Below, piece by piece: positions 21,675 through 30,782 of a DNA stretch of 64,000 nt (positions are counted from its first letter, which is position 1; each line of letters starts with the position of its first letter). Below the pieces are notes generated by a model, which saw nothing but the letters and a program-made list of their open reading frames with translations, was not told where the DNA came from and did not search any database. Position numbers and translations under genes: made by a program. The stretch comes from JAIROC01 sp031553535 (GTDB lineage Bacteria; Bacteroidota; Bacteroidia; Bacteroidales; WCHB1-69). The stretch spans positions 79,481 through 143,480 of the forward strand of contig JAVBLM010000015.1 in assembly GCA_031553535.1 (NCBI GenBank), read 5' to 3'.

Positions 21675-23045
21675 ATGCGAGATACTATATGTGCCATATC
21701 AACGCCTGCGGGCATGGGTGCGATTGCTTTAATTCGGATTTCAGGAAGTAAAGCATGGGATTTGATAAAAGATTGCTTCAGCAGAGAAGATGATCATGAA
21801 ATTATTCCAAGGACGAGTAGTTTCGGTGAATTCTATGATGGGGATGTTGTGTTGGATCAGGTATTGGTTACGTATTTCAAAGCGCCGTATTCTTTTACGG
21901 GAGAAGATATGGTTGAAATATCCTGCCACGGGTCTTTGTATATACAAAAACGGATGTTGGAAATTCTCATTGGCAAGGGGTGCCGGTATGCGAAGGCAGG
22001 CGAGTTTACCATGAGAGCGTTTATCAACGGAAAAATGGATTTATCACAAGCGGAAGCTGTTGCTGATGTTATTGCATCCGATTCAAAAGCATCGCTTGGA
22101 CTTGCCATGACCAATTTACGTGGAGGATTTTCCATGGCTATACAAAAACTACGGGAGCAATTACTTCATTTTGCTGCTTTGTTGGAGTTGGAACTGGATT
22201 TCTCAGAAGAAGACGTAGAATTTGCCGATCGCCAATCGATGAGGAAGCTAATGAAAGATTTGCATGATGAAATAGAAATGCTTGTTAATTCATTTTCAAT
22301 TGGGAATGCCGTTAAAAATGGTTTTCCTGTAGCAATTGTTGGATATCCCAATGCAGGGAAGTCCACTTTATTAAATGCTTTGTTGAATGAGGAACGGGCT
22401 ATTGTTTCGGAAATTCCGGGTACAACAAGGGATACTATTGAAGATACGATTGTCATCGATGGACAAACATTCCGTTTTATTGATACCGCCGGAATCAGGG
22501 AATCGCAGGATGAAATCGAGCAGTTCGGAATAGAGCGGACATATCAGTCTATTGATAAAGCGATGATTGTTCTTTACGTAATAGATGCTTCACAAATAAA
22601 AGAGGCAAATAGAATTACGCAGGTGGACGATATCTTACAATTAATGGATTTCAGGGATAAAAAGATGCTTATTGTTGCCAATAAATCTGATTTGCTACAA
22701 AAGGGAGTATCTTTGCCCAATAAATACAAGGGATATGATATTCTGTATTTATCGGCAAAAACGAAAGAGAATATAGATTCTCTTATCGATAAATTGAAAG
22801 AGATTATTGTCTCATCTATCCATACGGAACAGGTTTTGGTTTCCAATATACGACACTATGAGGCGTTGAAGTTGGCATTAAATGCATTGCAACAAGCAGA
22901 ATCCGCATTTGAAGATTCCTTTCCCGGGGATTTGGTCGCAGCCGATGTAAGGCAAGTATTATATTTTTTATCAGAAGTAGTAGGGGAGATTTCGAATGAA
23001 GAAATACTGGGAACTATCTTCAGTAAGTTTTGTATCGGGAAATAA
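21675..23045 (+). CDS. mnmE: tRNA modification GTPase MnmE
   Basis: The protein has 456 aa, the normal size. The N-terminal folate-binding domain (MRDTICAISTPAGMGAIALI) is followed by the helical domain and an inserted G domain with G1 GYPNAGKST, G2 EIPGTTRDT, G3 DTAGIR, G4 NKSD, and the C-terminal CIGK with the catalytic cysteine. With MnmG it installs the 5-carboxymethylaminomethyl group on wobble uridine of certain tRNAs. All motifs are intact. Confidence 0.97.
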   Translation: MRDTICAISTPAGMGAIALIRISGSKAWDLIKDCFSREDDHEIIPRTSSFGEFYDGDVVLDQVLVTYFKAPYSFTGEDMVEISCHGSLYIQKRMLEILIGKGCRYAKAGEFTMRAFINGKMDLSQAEAVADVIASDSKASLGLAMTNLRGGFSMAIQKLREQLLHFAALLELELDFSEEDVEFADRQSMRKLMKDLHDEIEMLVNSFSIGNAVKNGFPVAIVGYPNAGKSTLLNALLNEERAIVSEIPGTTRDTIEDTIVIDGQTFRFIDTAGIRESQDEIEQFGIERTYQSIDKAMIVLYVIDASQIKEANRITQVDDILQLMDFRDKKMLIVANKSDLLQKGVSLPNKYKGYDILYLSAKTKENIDSLIDKLKEIIVSSIHTEQVLVSNIRHYEALKLALNALQQAESAFEDSFPGDLVAADVRQVLYFLSEVVGEISNEEILGTIFSKFCIGK

Positions 23046-23060
23046 CCGGAAAAAAAATTT

Positions 23061-23198
23061 GATAATCAATGTATCGAAAAATACTTTGTCGGAACTATTG
23101 AAAGTATACATTATTATCACTGGAAACTTTCGGCTCTTGGTTACGTTTTTTATAAGAATAATACCTTGGTTGGCGGCAAAACAAGAATGTTAATTTGA
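23061..23198 (+). pseudogene. Possible C-terminal gene remnant
   Basis: After the mnmE stop, a frame without a start codon reads 45 residues (DNQCIEKYFVGTIESIHYYH, then a second block ending in GGKTRMLI) before TGA at 23196. Its composition is protein-like. It is likely the tail of a deleted gene, but the original family is not recognised. Confidence 0.3.
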
Positions 23199-23223
23199 TG
23201 TATAATATAAAGTAACAGAAAAG

Positions 23224-23676
23224 ATGAATACCAACAAAATAATTCCCTGCCTTTGGTTTAACGCCGATGGCGGTACAATTTCAAAAGTTGTAGAATACTA
23301 CGCAACTATTTTCGACAGCGATTTTAAAGAAGGTACAATTATTCCTCTTGACCAAACGCCCAGTGGACATACCGAAATGTGTGAAGTACAAATCTTCGGG
23401 AAAAAGTATTTCCTGATGAGCACAGCGGAAGAACATCATCCTTTGAATGATGCCATATCGTTTATGATAAATTGTAAAGACCAGCGCGAGATTGACAACT
23501 ATTGGAATTATTTTACCCGCGAAGGCGAAGAATCACAATGTGGTTGGTGTATTGATAAATATGGGCTTCGGTGGCAAGTTCTGCCTGAAAATCTGGAAGA
23601 ACTAATGAGCAAACCCAATGCTTTTGAAATCATGATGAGACAGAAAAAGATTGTAATTGGAGAGTACCTGAAATAA
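23224..23676 (+). CDS. PhnB-like VOC family protein
   Basis: The protein has 150 aa. It is of the PhnB/3-demethylubiquinone-methyltransferase-like glyoxalase fold: NKIIPCLWFNADGGTISKVV at the start, YATIFDSDF, GKKYFLMSTAEEHHPLNDAI, and the closing YGLRWQVLPENLEELM. Members bind metal in a betaalphabetabetabeta fold and mostly have no known substrate. It is 9 bp ahead of the DUF1801 gene, so the two probably form an operon. Confidence 0.85.
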   Translation: MNTNKIIPCLWFNADGGTISKVVEYYATIFDSDFKEGTIIPLDQTPSGHTEMCEVQIFGKKYFLMSTAEEHHPLNDAISFMINCKDQREIDNYWNYFTREGEESQCGWCIDKYGLRWQVLPENLEELMSKPNAFEIMMRQKKIVIGEYLK

Positions 23677-23685
23677 ACAAGAGTA

Positions 23686-24054
23686 ATGAGTAGTATGAAT
23701 TCGAAAGTTGATGAATATATCAGCAAAGCTTCGAAATGGCAGGAAGAAATGAAAGTGTTACGGCAAATCCTTCTTGACTGCGGGCTAACCGAAGAACTGA
23801 AATGGGGAAAACCCTGTTATATGTGGCAAGGGAAAAATATTGTCCTGATACAAGCATTCAAGGCATATTTTGGGCTGTTGTTTTTCAAAGGCTATTTGTT
23901 AAAAGACGCCGATGGTATTTTGGTCAAAATGGGGGAAAATACACAAGTGGGAAGACAGATGAGATTTACTAATACCGTGGAGATTGTCAAATTGGAGTCT
24001 ACTCTAAAAAGTTATATCCAAGAGGCTATTGACATCGAAAATAATACTAAATAA
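23686..24054 (+). CDS. DUF1801 (YdhG-like) protein, short form
   Basis: The protein has 122 aa and contains the DUF1801 fold (ELKWGKPCYMWQGKNIVLIQ, YFGLLFFKGYLLKDADGIL). Relatives often continue for another 70 or so residues with an OmdA/YdeI segment, which is absent here; a separate YdeI-type gene lies nearby at 24894-25376. The family fold resembles frataxin-like proteins; the function is uncertain. An ATG six codons after the first is also possible. Confidence 0.75.
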   Translation: MSSMNSKVDEYISKASKWQEEMKVLRQILLDCGLTEELKWGKPCYMWQGKNIVLIQAFKAYFGLLFFKGYLLKDADGILVKMGENTQVGRQMRFTNTVEIVKLESTLKSYIQEAIDIENNTK

Positions 24055-24088
24055 AGAAATAGGACGAATACCGGAATTTATAATCTTC

Positions 24089-24832
24089 CTACCCGAAATT
24101 TATCCTCGCTTTTCGTGCCTGTGAGTGTTGTAGCTGTCGTTTAATAGTGTATAACTCTCCGTCTTTTATAAACTTTGCCCCTGTTTGTTTAAACCAAAAC
24201 GAAACCTTGTTTTCTATACATATATCGTGAAGTTCCATCACCCAATCGAAATTGCAGGGACGAACATTGTAACCCGATTCGCCGCCAACGACGACCTGTT
24301 CCACCCACGAACCGATATCGTATGAGTGCAAGTCAATCCGCTCCAACAAAGGTTCACAAATAAGGATCTTGTGTTTTATTGGGGCAACTTTGTATATTGG
24401 CAAGCGGTAATCCGCACGGTCTTGGTTTTCGATCGTGCAGCAAATAGTTACATTATCGTAGCCGTCACCCCAATCATCGGGTAACGATTCATACAAACGG
24501 TCAATACGCTTGGTAATCATCATAAAATTCAAATCGTTGCGAAGGTTCATCATTTCCCATGCCTCAATACGCCACTCGTCGGCATCTTCCACAAAGAAAT
24601 CAGAAGTAAAATAGGTGTAAACCAATGTTCCAGAGGGTATTTTGTATTCGCCGTTTCGTTTCTTTTGAACAGGTAAATCGAAGTTTTTCGTTTTTGCTAT
24701 AACCGTACTGTCAATATTGCGCTTGGTGTCGCCACGGTACACGTAGCAATGCCGGCAACCGTCGCTCAATTTATGGCAGCCGTGCCACAGGTTCCACATC
24801 TTAGACTTCGATTCAACAGCGTTTTTCGGCAT
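24089..24832 (-). CDS. DUF5131 (Gp37/Gp68-like) protein
   Basis: The protein has 247 aa from ATG at 24832; the longer frame to 24934 would overlap the upstream gene by 41 bp. The start is MPKNAVESKSKMWNLWHGCH, followed by the cysteine cluster HGCHKLSDGCRHCYVY, a radical-SAM-like Cys pattern typical of DUF5131. YFTSDFFVEDADEWR, then NFMMITKRIDR, VGGESGYNVRPC and WFKQTGAKF follow. The family occurs in phages and bacteria without a proven reaction. It is coupled to the YdeI-type gene upstream. Confidence 0.85.
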   Translation of the reverse strand: MPKNAVESKSKMWNLWHGCHKLSDGCRHCYVYRGDTKRNIDSTVIAKTKNFDLPVQKKRNGEYKIPSGTLVYTYFTSDFFVEDADEWRIEAWEMMNLRNDLNFMMITKRIDRLYESLPDDWGDGYDNVTICCTIENQDRADYRLPIYKVAPIKHKILICEPLLERIDLHSYDIGSWVEQVVVGGESGYNVRPCNFDWVMELHDICIENKVSFWFKQTGAKFIKDGELYTIKRQLQHSQARKARINFG

Positions 24833-24893
24833 TATATTTCCTTCAATTAATGAATATAGGATTGCCTGATATTCAGAGTGGATTTTTGTCTTA

Positions 24894-25376
24894 TTACCGG
24901 TCTGTAAATTTTTGGTGTTTGGAAAGCCTGACAATTGTTTTTGCTATCCTGTCTACTTTCGTTTGGTCTGTCTTTGCAGAAAATATCCACTTGACGTAAT
25001 TGTGTTGTTCGCTTTCGTTAAGCGAATTAAAAAACTGTAAGGCTTCGGTGTCGTCTTGTAGGCACGACAATAGTTCTTCGGGAACTTCCAATGGTTCATT
25101 AATGGAATATAAAATGATATGGACATAATCACCTGCCTGTTTCTTTATCCTTTTCCTGATTTCAGATTTTACAGATAGAAATAACGTTCCCTTCCCTGAT
25201 GGCATTAAGTGATAGTTGTTGATTTCAAAGCCATCGATGCTTCCTTTTACTCTTACCCAACTGAACGGAGCGTTTTTGTCAGGTAGAATTTCAGGGATAA
25301 TCGTATATGTCCAACCTCCTTTGCCCGGGAATTTTTCAAGTAAGTATTCTTTATCTACCAATGGTTTATCATTCAT
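24894..25376 (-). CDS. YdeI/OmdA-family protein with DUF1905 domain
   Basis: The protein has 160 aa. Residues 13-95 are DUF1905-like (WTYTIIPEILPDKN, WVRVKGSIDGFEINNYHLMP), and the C-terminus is the OmdA/YdeI helical segment (LNESEQHNYVKWIFSAKTDQ and the end LSKHQKF). OmdA-type proteins are linked to bacteriocin tolerance, but the mechanism is not known. It is transcribed toward the DUF5131 gene. Confidence 0.82.
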   Translation of the reverse strand: MNDKPLVDKEYLLEKFPGKGGWTYTIIPEILPDKNAPFSWVRVKGSIDGFEINNYHLMPSGKGTLFLSVKSEIRKRIKKQAGDYVHIILYSINEPLEVPEELLSCLQDDTEALQFFNSLNESEQHNYVKWIFSAKTDQTKVDRIAKTIVRLSKHQKFTDR

Positions 25377-25395
25377 TTTTACTTCTCATTATAAT

Positions 25396-26079
25396 TTATT
25401 TCTTCTTAATTTCACAAAAAACACTGGAATTGTCCACTTCATAAATATGCATATCAACATTGAATGCGGAGGCCAGTTGTAAAAAATCATTCCCGGAATA
25501 AGTGATTGCTTTAAATCCGTTTTTACATACAATAACACCGTCTTTCGTTTCTTCATAATCTATTTCCCCTAACAATTTTTCATCTACTTGAAGTTGAAAC
25601 CAATCTAACCTGTCTTGCCAAATTTGGTTCGAATAACTGGAAAATAAAAGCACTCCTCCTTTTTTTGTAACCCTTAATGCTTCCGTCAATAACAGATGAG
25701 GATCTTCTTTAAAAGCAGAAATGCCGTTTTGGATGCAAATGGTAACATCAAACATATCAGCAGGAAAATTCAATGCTACAGCATTCATCTTATAGAATTC
25801 AAGGTGATCAACCTGTTGATATAACCTGTTGGCTAATTCAATATTGTCTTCTGAAAGATCAATGCCAATTATTTTTTTAGCGTTCTTGGCTAGTTTAATA
25901 GCCGCTCTCCCGTATCCACAACCCAAGTCCAGTATAATATCATTGATAGAAAGTTTGCTTAAAATGAAATCTACTTCAGCCGTTAGCAGTTGCTGTATTC
26001 TTGGGGGAGCTATTTCATAGCATTTTTGTAATTTGCTTGCATTCAGTTTTTTTGAATAATAGTTTGTGTTATTTTTCAT
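25396..26079 (-). CDS. Class I SAM-dependent methyltransferase
   Basis: The protein has 227 aa with the SAM-binding motif I DLGCGYGRAAIKLA, the acidic strand GIDLSEDNIELA, and the later VTICIQNGISAF and VTKKGGVLLFSSY strands. The substrate is not readable; methyltransferase type 11/25 genes of this size act on small molecules. It lies 19 bp upstream of the YdeI-type gene on the same strand and may share its promoter. Confidence 0.85.
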   Translation of the reverse strand: MKNNTNYYSKKLNASKLQKCYEIAPPRIQQLLTAEVDFILSKLSINDIILDLGCGYGRAAIKLAKNAKKIIGIDLSEDNIELANRLYQQVDHLEFYKMNAVALNFPADMFDVTICIQNGISAFKEDPHLLLTEALRVTKKGGVLLFSSYSNQIWQDRLDWFQLQVDEKLLGEIDYEETKDGVIVCKNGFKAITYSGNDFLQLASAFNVDMHIYEVDNSSVFCEIKKK

Positions 26080-26142
26080 TGTATACTTCGTACATATTTC
26101 ACCTTAATTGCAAATTTTCGCCGTAAAGACGGCAATAGCCAA

Positions 26143-26339
26143 TGAAGTTGTCAAAAGTTGAAGCAAAGATCGTTCTTTTGTTAGGGATTATCTCAACTAC
26201 AGTTTCGATGCTTTCACATGCTTCACGTCCGGGTGCCGCGTCGTTCGTGCCTCACTCCTAGCAATAACGCTCTTAACCAGCATATTGCCGTCATTGCGAG
26301 GCACGAAGCAATCTCCGATATCAACTTTTGACAACTTCA
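26143..26339. repeat. MITE-like element A1 with 19-bp perfect inverted ends
   Basis: TGAAGTTGTCAAAAGTTGA at 26143-26161 is perfectly inverted at 26321-26339, enclosing 159 bp. The inside carries the phrases CATATTGCCGTCATTGCGAG and GCACGAAGCAATC that recur at other repeat copies in the window. No transposase is encoded. Confidence 0.85.
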
Positions 26340-26694
26340 ATATATATATTATTCATATTCCTGGCCTCATAAAGTTATTTCTTACAGAAACACATGATAT
26401 CAAATCAACGCCGGGACAATCAAAAAAATTGTTGTAAATATTTGTTTATTATATCTGGCAAAAGGATTATTAATAACAATACAGAGGAATAGTATGGAAA
26501 AGAATGTTTTGGTGGGGTTCATGGTTTAGATTCTCTGTTTTTTAATATTCTTATTTCCAGGTTTATTGATAAGGCAATAAACGATTATAATTATAACAGG
26601 TTTTATTTTACGTTTGTTTTTTAGTCATGTGTATGATATTAGTAAATAAACGAACGTAAAGCTAATTGAAAACAAATTAACCTTAACTATAAAA

Positions 26695-26971
26695 TTGTCA
26701 AAAGTTGACATAAGAATCGCTCTCAACTAACATATTGCCGTCATGCTGAACTTGTTTCAGCATCCCCCATTTCTTTTGAGAGGGGAGGGATTAGCTCGAC
26801 TAAAAGCCTCGCTGCTCTCACCTGCTTCGCATTCGGGTGCGGATCAAGTTCGCAATGACGCTCTTAACCAATATATTGCTTTCATTACGAGTGAAGCACG
26901 AACGACGTGGCAACCGAGCTTGCAAGCTCAACGGATTTAATCTCTATTCATTTTATATCAACTTTTGACAA
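26695..26971. repeat. MITE-like element A2
   Basis: TTGTCAAAAGTTGA (26695-26708) is inverted at 26958-26971. The interior shares phrases with the copies near 37.9-38.3 kb and 56.3-56.6 kb (for example CATATTGCCGTCATGCTGAA). Confidence 0.8.
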
Positions 26972-27030
26972 GTTCTATGAAAAAATGTCGGATTTAAGGA
27001 AGTAATACCGAAAAAAATAAAGGCTATTAA

Positions 27031-27118
27031 AACAGGCTTGTTCTCGCTCAGGAACAAGCTTGTCTTCACTCCAAAACAGGCTTGTTCTTACATTAAACCA
27101 AGCGTGATTTGTGCCAAA
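27031..27118. repeat. 22-bp imperfect tandem repeat, four copies
   Basis: Units start at 27031, 27053, 27075 and 27097 with the form AACAGGCTTGTTCT plus 8 variable bases. The first two units also form an inverted GCTTGTTC/GAACAAGC pair. No reading frame is implied. Confidence 0.7.
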
Positions 27119-27330
27119 AGTAGCCCTGTTGTTTAATTATTTTTGAAATGAGTGGTTTTATTCACTTAAAACAAGGATACATTATTATATCGTTTACTGT
27201 TCAGAACCTATCTTATAATCGTATTTCTATCAATTGAAGCAAAGGAATCTTTTTTGTGAACAAAATGTAATGAGAAGTGTTATCGTGATAGTTTTAGTTC
27301 ACAAATTAATTAACAAAATATTTTTATAAA

Positions 27331-29316
27331 ATGAAAAGAATACTTTTTCTGATTACGATCGCAGTACTTTTCACCGGTTGTAATTCAAAGCAGGATCAAT
27401 CCGCCCAGTCTGATAAATTTGGTGCAAAGGAGGCAACATCCGCTACCCAAAAAGCCAATCAGGAAATTCTTTCTTATTTGGATTTCAATGATAAACAAGC
27501 TTTCGAAGATGCACAGCGTGGCTTTATTGCCACATTACCTAACTTGGATATTAAAGATGCAAAAGGCCGCTCGGTTTGGAATATGACCGATTATGCTTTT
27601 CTGGATAAAGAAGAAGCTCCTGCCACTGTAAATCCAAGTCTTTGGAGACAAGCACGTTTGAATATGTCCAACGGGCTTTTCAAGGTAACCGACAAAGTGT
27701 ACCAGATCCGTGGTTTCGACCTTTCTAACATGACGATTATCGAAGGGAAAACAGGATTGATTCTTATTGATCCGTTGGTATCACCCGAAACGGCTAAGGC
27801 CGGGTTGGATTTATATTATGAAAAACTAGGTAAAAAACCTGTCAAAGCAGTTATCTATACACATTCACATATCGACCATTATGGTGGAGTAGAGGGTGTT
27901 ATCAATGATGCAGATGCTAAATCAGGGAAAGTGAAAGTAATTGCACCTAAAGGTTTCTTCGAAGCCGCAATAAGCGAAAATGTATATGCCGGTACGGCTA
28001 TGGGGCGCCGTGCTTTATTCCATACAGGGGCTATTTTACCCAAGAATGAAAAAGGACAAGTGGATGATGGTTTGGGGAAAACCGCTTCAACAGGTGAATC
28101 GGGAATTATAGAACCGAATGTCATTATTACCGAAACAGGACAAAAATTGAATGTAGATGGTGTGGACATTGTATTCCTAATGGCTCCCGGAACCGAAGCC
28201 CCTTCCGAAATGTTATTCTATTTCCCTCAATTCAAAGCGCTTTGTGCTGCTGAGGATTGTACGCATAACCTGCATAATTTGTATACTTTACGTGGTGCTG
28301 AAGTTCGCGATGCTAAAGTTTGGTGGCAAACGTTGAACAAAGTCATTAATATGTGGGGTGATGATGTGGAAGTAATGTTTGCTCAACACCATTGGCCGAC
28401 ATGGACGAATCAACGCGTTGTAGACATGTTGGCATCTCAACGTGATATGTATAAGTATTTGCATGACCATACATTGAATCTTATCAATAAGGGTTATACG
28501 ATGCTGGAAGTAGGTGAAATGGTGAAATTACCTGAACGCCTGGATAAAAAATTCTACAACCGTGGTTATTACGGAACTGTAAATCACGATGCCAAGGCTG
28601 TTTACCAAAAATACATTGGTTTCTATAGTGGAAATCCTGCCGATTTGTATCAATTGGTTCCCGAAGATGCTGCCAAGAAATTTGTTGAATATATGGGTGG
28701 AGCTGATGCTGTAATTGCCAAAGCGAAGAAAGATTACGAAAAAGGTGAATACCGTTGGGTAGCTCAGATAATGAACCAGGTGGTTTTTGCTGATTCTAAC
28801 AATAAGAAAGCCAAAGAACTGGAAGCCGATGCTTTGGAGCAATTGGGATATCAGACTGAAAGTGGTACCTGGCGGAATAATTTCTTGCAAGGAGCAAGTG
28901 AATTGCGTCATGGACTTGCAGATGTGCCGTTCGCTGGTGTAGCCAGTCCCGCAACAGTTAAGAATATGACGTTGGACATGATTTTCGATTATATGGGAAT
29001 CCGTTTAAATGTAGATAAGGCCAAGGACAAGAAAATAGCGATCAACTTCGAAATACAGGATACCAAAGACAAATATGCTGTAGTATTGGAAAACAGTGTT
29101 CTGATCTATACGAAAGGAAAACAGGTTAAAAATCCTGATGTTACTATTGTCTTAACCAACAAAGTTCCTTTTAATGAAGTAGTGGCCGGATATGCTAAAT
29201 TTGACGATCAGGTAAAAGCAGGCAAGATTAAAGTTACAGGCGATCAAAACAAAGTCAACGATTTATTTGCGATGCAGGACAACTTTAAGTTTATGTTTAA
29301 TGTTGTAACTCCATAA
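27331..29316 (+). CDS. Linear alkylsulfatase (metallo-beta-lactamase fold), lipoprotein
   Basis: The protein has 661 aa. A lipoprotein signal ends at LFTGC (Cys about 16). The MBL domain has the zinc motif THSHIDHYGG and later EDCTHNLHNL and AQHHWPTW; an alkylsulfatase dimerisation region follows (about 380-530, with YNRGYYGTVNHDAKAVYQKY), and an SCP2-like C-terminal domain (about 540-661). This is the SdsA1/BDS1 layout, which splits sulfate from alkyl sulfates such as detergents. The lipobox predicts attachment in the periplasm or outer membrane. A terminator follows. Confidence 0.9.
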   Translation: MKRILFLITIAVLFTGCNSKQDQSAQSDKFGAKEATSATQKANQEILSYLDFNDKQAFEDAQRGFIATLPNLDIKDAKGRSVWNMTDYAFLDKEEAPATVNPSLWRQARLNMSNGLFKVTDKVYQIRGFDLSNMTIIEGKTGLILIDPLVSPETAKAGLDLYYEKLGKKPVKAVIYTHSHIDHYGGVEGVINDADAKSGKVKVIAPKGFFEAAISENVYAGTAMGRRALFHTGAILPKNEKGQVDDGLGKTASTGESGIIEPNVIITETGQKLNVDGVDIVFLMAPGTEAPSEMLFYFPQFKALCAAEDCTHNLHNLYTLRGAEVRDAKVWWQTLNKVINMWGDDVEVMFAQHHWPTWTNQRVVDMLASQRDMYKYLHDHTLNLINKGYTMLEVGEMVKLPERLDKKFYNRGYYGTVNHDAKAVYQKYIGFYSGNPADLYQLVPEDAAKKFVEYMGGADAVIAKAKKDYEKGEYRWVAQIMNQVVFADSNNKKAKELEADALEQLGYQTESGTWRNNFLQGASELRHGLADVPFAGVASPATVKNMTLDMIFDYMGIRLNVDKAKDKKIAINFEIQDTKDKYAVVLENSVLIYTKGKQVKNPDVTIVLTNKVPFNEVVAGYAKFDDQVKAGKIKVTGDQNKVNDLFAMQDNFKFMFNVVTP

Positions 29317-29361
29317 TTACGAACTAACTTACTAACCATAATAAAAAGTTCTAAAGCAAAT

Positions 29362-29394
29362 AAAGGGCATCTGAGATTTTCGGATGCCCTTTAT
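29362..29394 (+). terminator. Terminator after the alkylsulfatase gene
   Basis: AAAGGGCATC (29362-29371) pairs with GATGCCCTTT (29383-29392), flanked by A and T. It can also serve the convergent YjbR gene. Confidence 0.85.
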
Positions 29395-29437
29395 TAATGA
29401 GGGATGAATAATAAAACCGGACCCATTTCGTTCCTCC

Positions 29438-29794
29438 TTATTCTCCCCAATATTCCATTTGAGTTTTCTTAGGCAGCTTTTTCACTACTTCTTCTAATGA
29501 ATGCCGGATCCAGTATTTTACGGTTTCATCATTCATATCACTATTAAGAGTAATACAATTCCAGTATTTTTTATTGAAATGCCAGGCTGCTTCCACGCTG
29601 GCATAGCGTTCGCGCAAATCAATGGCCTGTGCAGGGTCGCATTTTACCGATACATTTAGTTCTGGATCGTTCAAAGGTATCACGGCAAACCATTTACCGA
29701 ATATCCTGAACATAAGATATTCATCTTCAAACGGCATGTCTTCTGTTACATCTTTCAGTGAAAGGCAGTATTCCCGCAATTCTTCTATATTCAT
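29438..29794 (-). CDS. MmcQ/YjbR family protein
   Basis: The protein has 118 aa with the MmcQ/YjbR signature: an N-terminal LREYCLSLKDVTEDMPF, the strands YLMFRIFGKWFAVIPLN, SVKCDPAQAIDLRERYASV, and the end WNCITLNSDMNDETVKYWI. The fold resembles the double-wing DNA-binding CyaY-like fold, but a role is not known. It has its own promoter element at 29879-29886. Confidence 0.9.
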   Translation of the reverse strand: MNIEELREYCLSLKDVTEDMPFEDEYLMFRIFGKWFAVIPLNDPELNVSVKCDPAQAIDLRERYASVEAAWHFNKKYWNCITLNSDMNDETVKYWIRHSLEEVVKKLPKKTQMEYWGE

Positions 29795-29878
29795 TGTTTT
29801 TCGTTTTCTATTCTATGAATCCTTTGGCTGATTCATTTTTTATCAATATCATCCTGAGACCTTTTTCTTTTTACTTTG

Positions 29879-29886
29879 CAAATATA
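29879..29886 (-). promoter_or_regulatory. -7 promoter element for the YjbR gene
   Basis: TATATTTG on the reverse strand matches TAnnTTTG and lies 84 bp before the ATG at 29794. Confidence 0.5.
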
Positions 29887-30057
29887 GTACATTTTTTGTT
29901 CTTTTCGTTTATTCTCCGAGTTGTTTATTGATATATGTACCCCAAAGAAAATAAGAACTTTGTTTCCCTAATTATCAAGCTGTAAGAACATAAGCATTCC
30001 TATAATCCAATTCTTATTATTATATATCCCTATAATTAATGGGAAAAAAAGAAGAAT

Positions 30058-30105
30058 ATCCCCTGAAATAGGGATGACTTACTTTTGTGGGTTGTCATAC
30101 TTTTG
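30058..30105 (+). promoter_or_regulatory. Promoter region of hmuYR with tandem -7 elements and palindrome
   Basis: TACTTTTG occurs at 30080-30087 and again at 30098-30105, both TAnnTTTG type, 58-83 bp before hmuY. Just upstream, ATCCC...GGGAT (30058-30075) forms a small palindrome, and a similar CCC/GGG pair lies at 30024-30043. A metal- or haem-responsive operator would fit, but no regulator is identified. Confidence 0.5.
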
Positions 30106-30162
30106 CTTTGAGTTTTAATTGTAATAATTGAAAAATATAAATAACAAAAAAGCAAACAAAAT

Positions 30163-30759
30163 ATGAAGAAAAGGAATATCTTTTTAGGATTAATAGTATT
30201 GGGATTAATATCGGTAGTTACTGTGGGATGTAAAGATAAAGGACCGGAAGATTCGGATTCAGACGACGAAGTTACTCCAACAACCTTAACCGTCGATGCT
30301 ACCGCTTATGATAAATGGGCATATGTATCTTTTGTACAAGGAAAAGTTGTAGAAATATCCGACTATAAAACCGATCTTTCCTGGGATATGGCATTGCATC
30401 GTTACGATGTTCGTTTAAACGGAGGAGAAGCCGGTAAAGGGAAAGGTGCAGCATTAAAGACTACATATACTGAATTAAGTGCCGTAACAAGTATTCCCGC
30501 ATCCGGATATATTACCGATGTGATGGATAGTATTTCACTTTCAATGCCTCCCACACATGATTATCAACCGGTCAATCATGAAGCTTCAAAATGGATGGTA
30601 CTTAACACCACCTCTATGCCTCCATCCTACGCGCTTAGTGATAATGTGTTTATATTCAAAACTGCGGAAGGAAAACATGTAAAAATCAAGTTTATCGATT
30701 ATATTAATGCAGAAGACGTAAAAGCACATATTAAGTTTACCTACGTCTATATGGATTAA
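30163..30759 (+). CDS. hmuY: HmuY-like haem-binding lipoprotein
   Basis: The protein has 198 aa with a lipoprotein signal (lipobox TVGC, Cys about 23) and an acidic linker (EDSDSDDEV). The HmuY fold shows AYDKWAYVSFVQGKVVEI, DLSWDMALHRYDVRLNGG, then the loop SMPPTHDYQPVNHEASKWM that carries candidate His/Met haem ligands, and HVKIKFIDYINAED. HmuY of Porphyromonas captures haem for the HmuR receptor, whose gene follows directly. Haem ligation here is inferred. Confidence 0.9.
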   Translation: MKKRNIFLGLIVLGLISVVTVGCKDKGPEDSDSDDEVTPTTLTVDATAYDKWAYVSFVQGKVVEISDYKTDLSWDMALHRYDVRLNGGEAGKGKGAALKTTYTELSAVTSIPASGYITDVMDSISLSMPPTHDYQPVNHEASKWMVLNTTSMPPSYALSDNVFIFKTAEGKHVKIKFIDYINAEDVKAHIKFTYVYMD

Positions 30760-30782
30760 TCTAATTGGAAAATATTGATTTG

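Larger units (their letters stand above)
26080..27330. other. 1.25-kb intergenic region with inverted-repeat elements
   Basis: No credible gene. It holds two MITE-like elements (26143-26339 and 26695-26971) and a 22-bp tandem array (27031-27118). A reading frame at 26743-26940 lies inside the second repeat and is an artefact. Confidence 0.8.

Noticed and set aside
26743..26940. 65-aa reading frame starting MLNLFQHPPFLL
   Set aside because: It lies wholly inside a family-A repeat and recurs in altered form near 56406; it is a repeat artefact.
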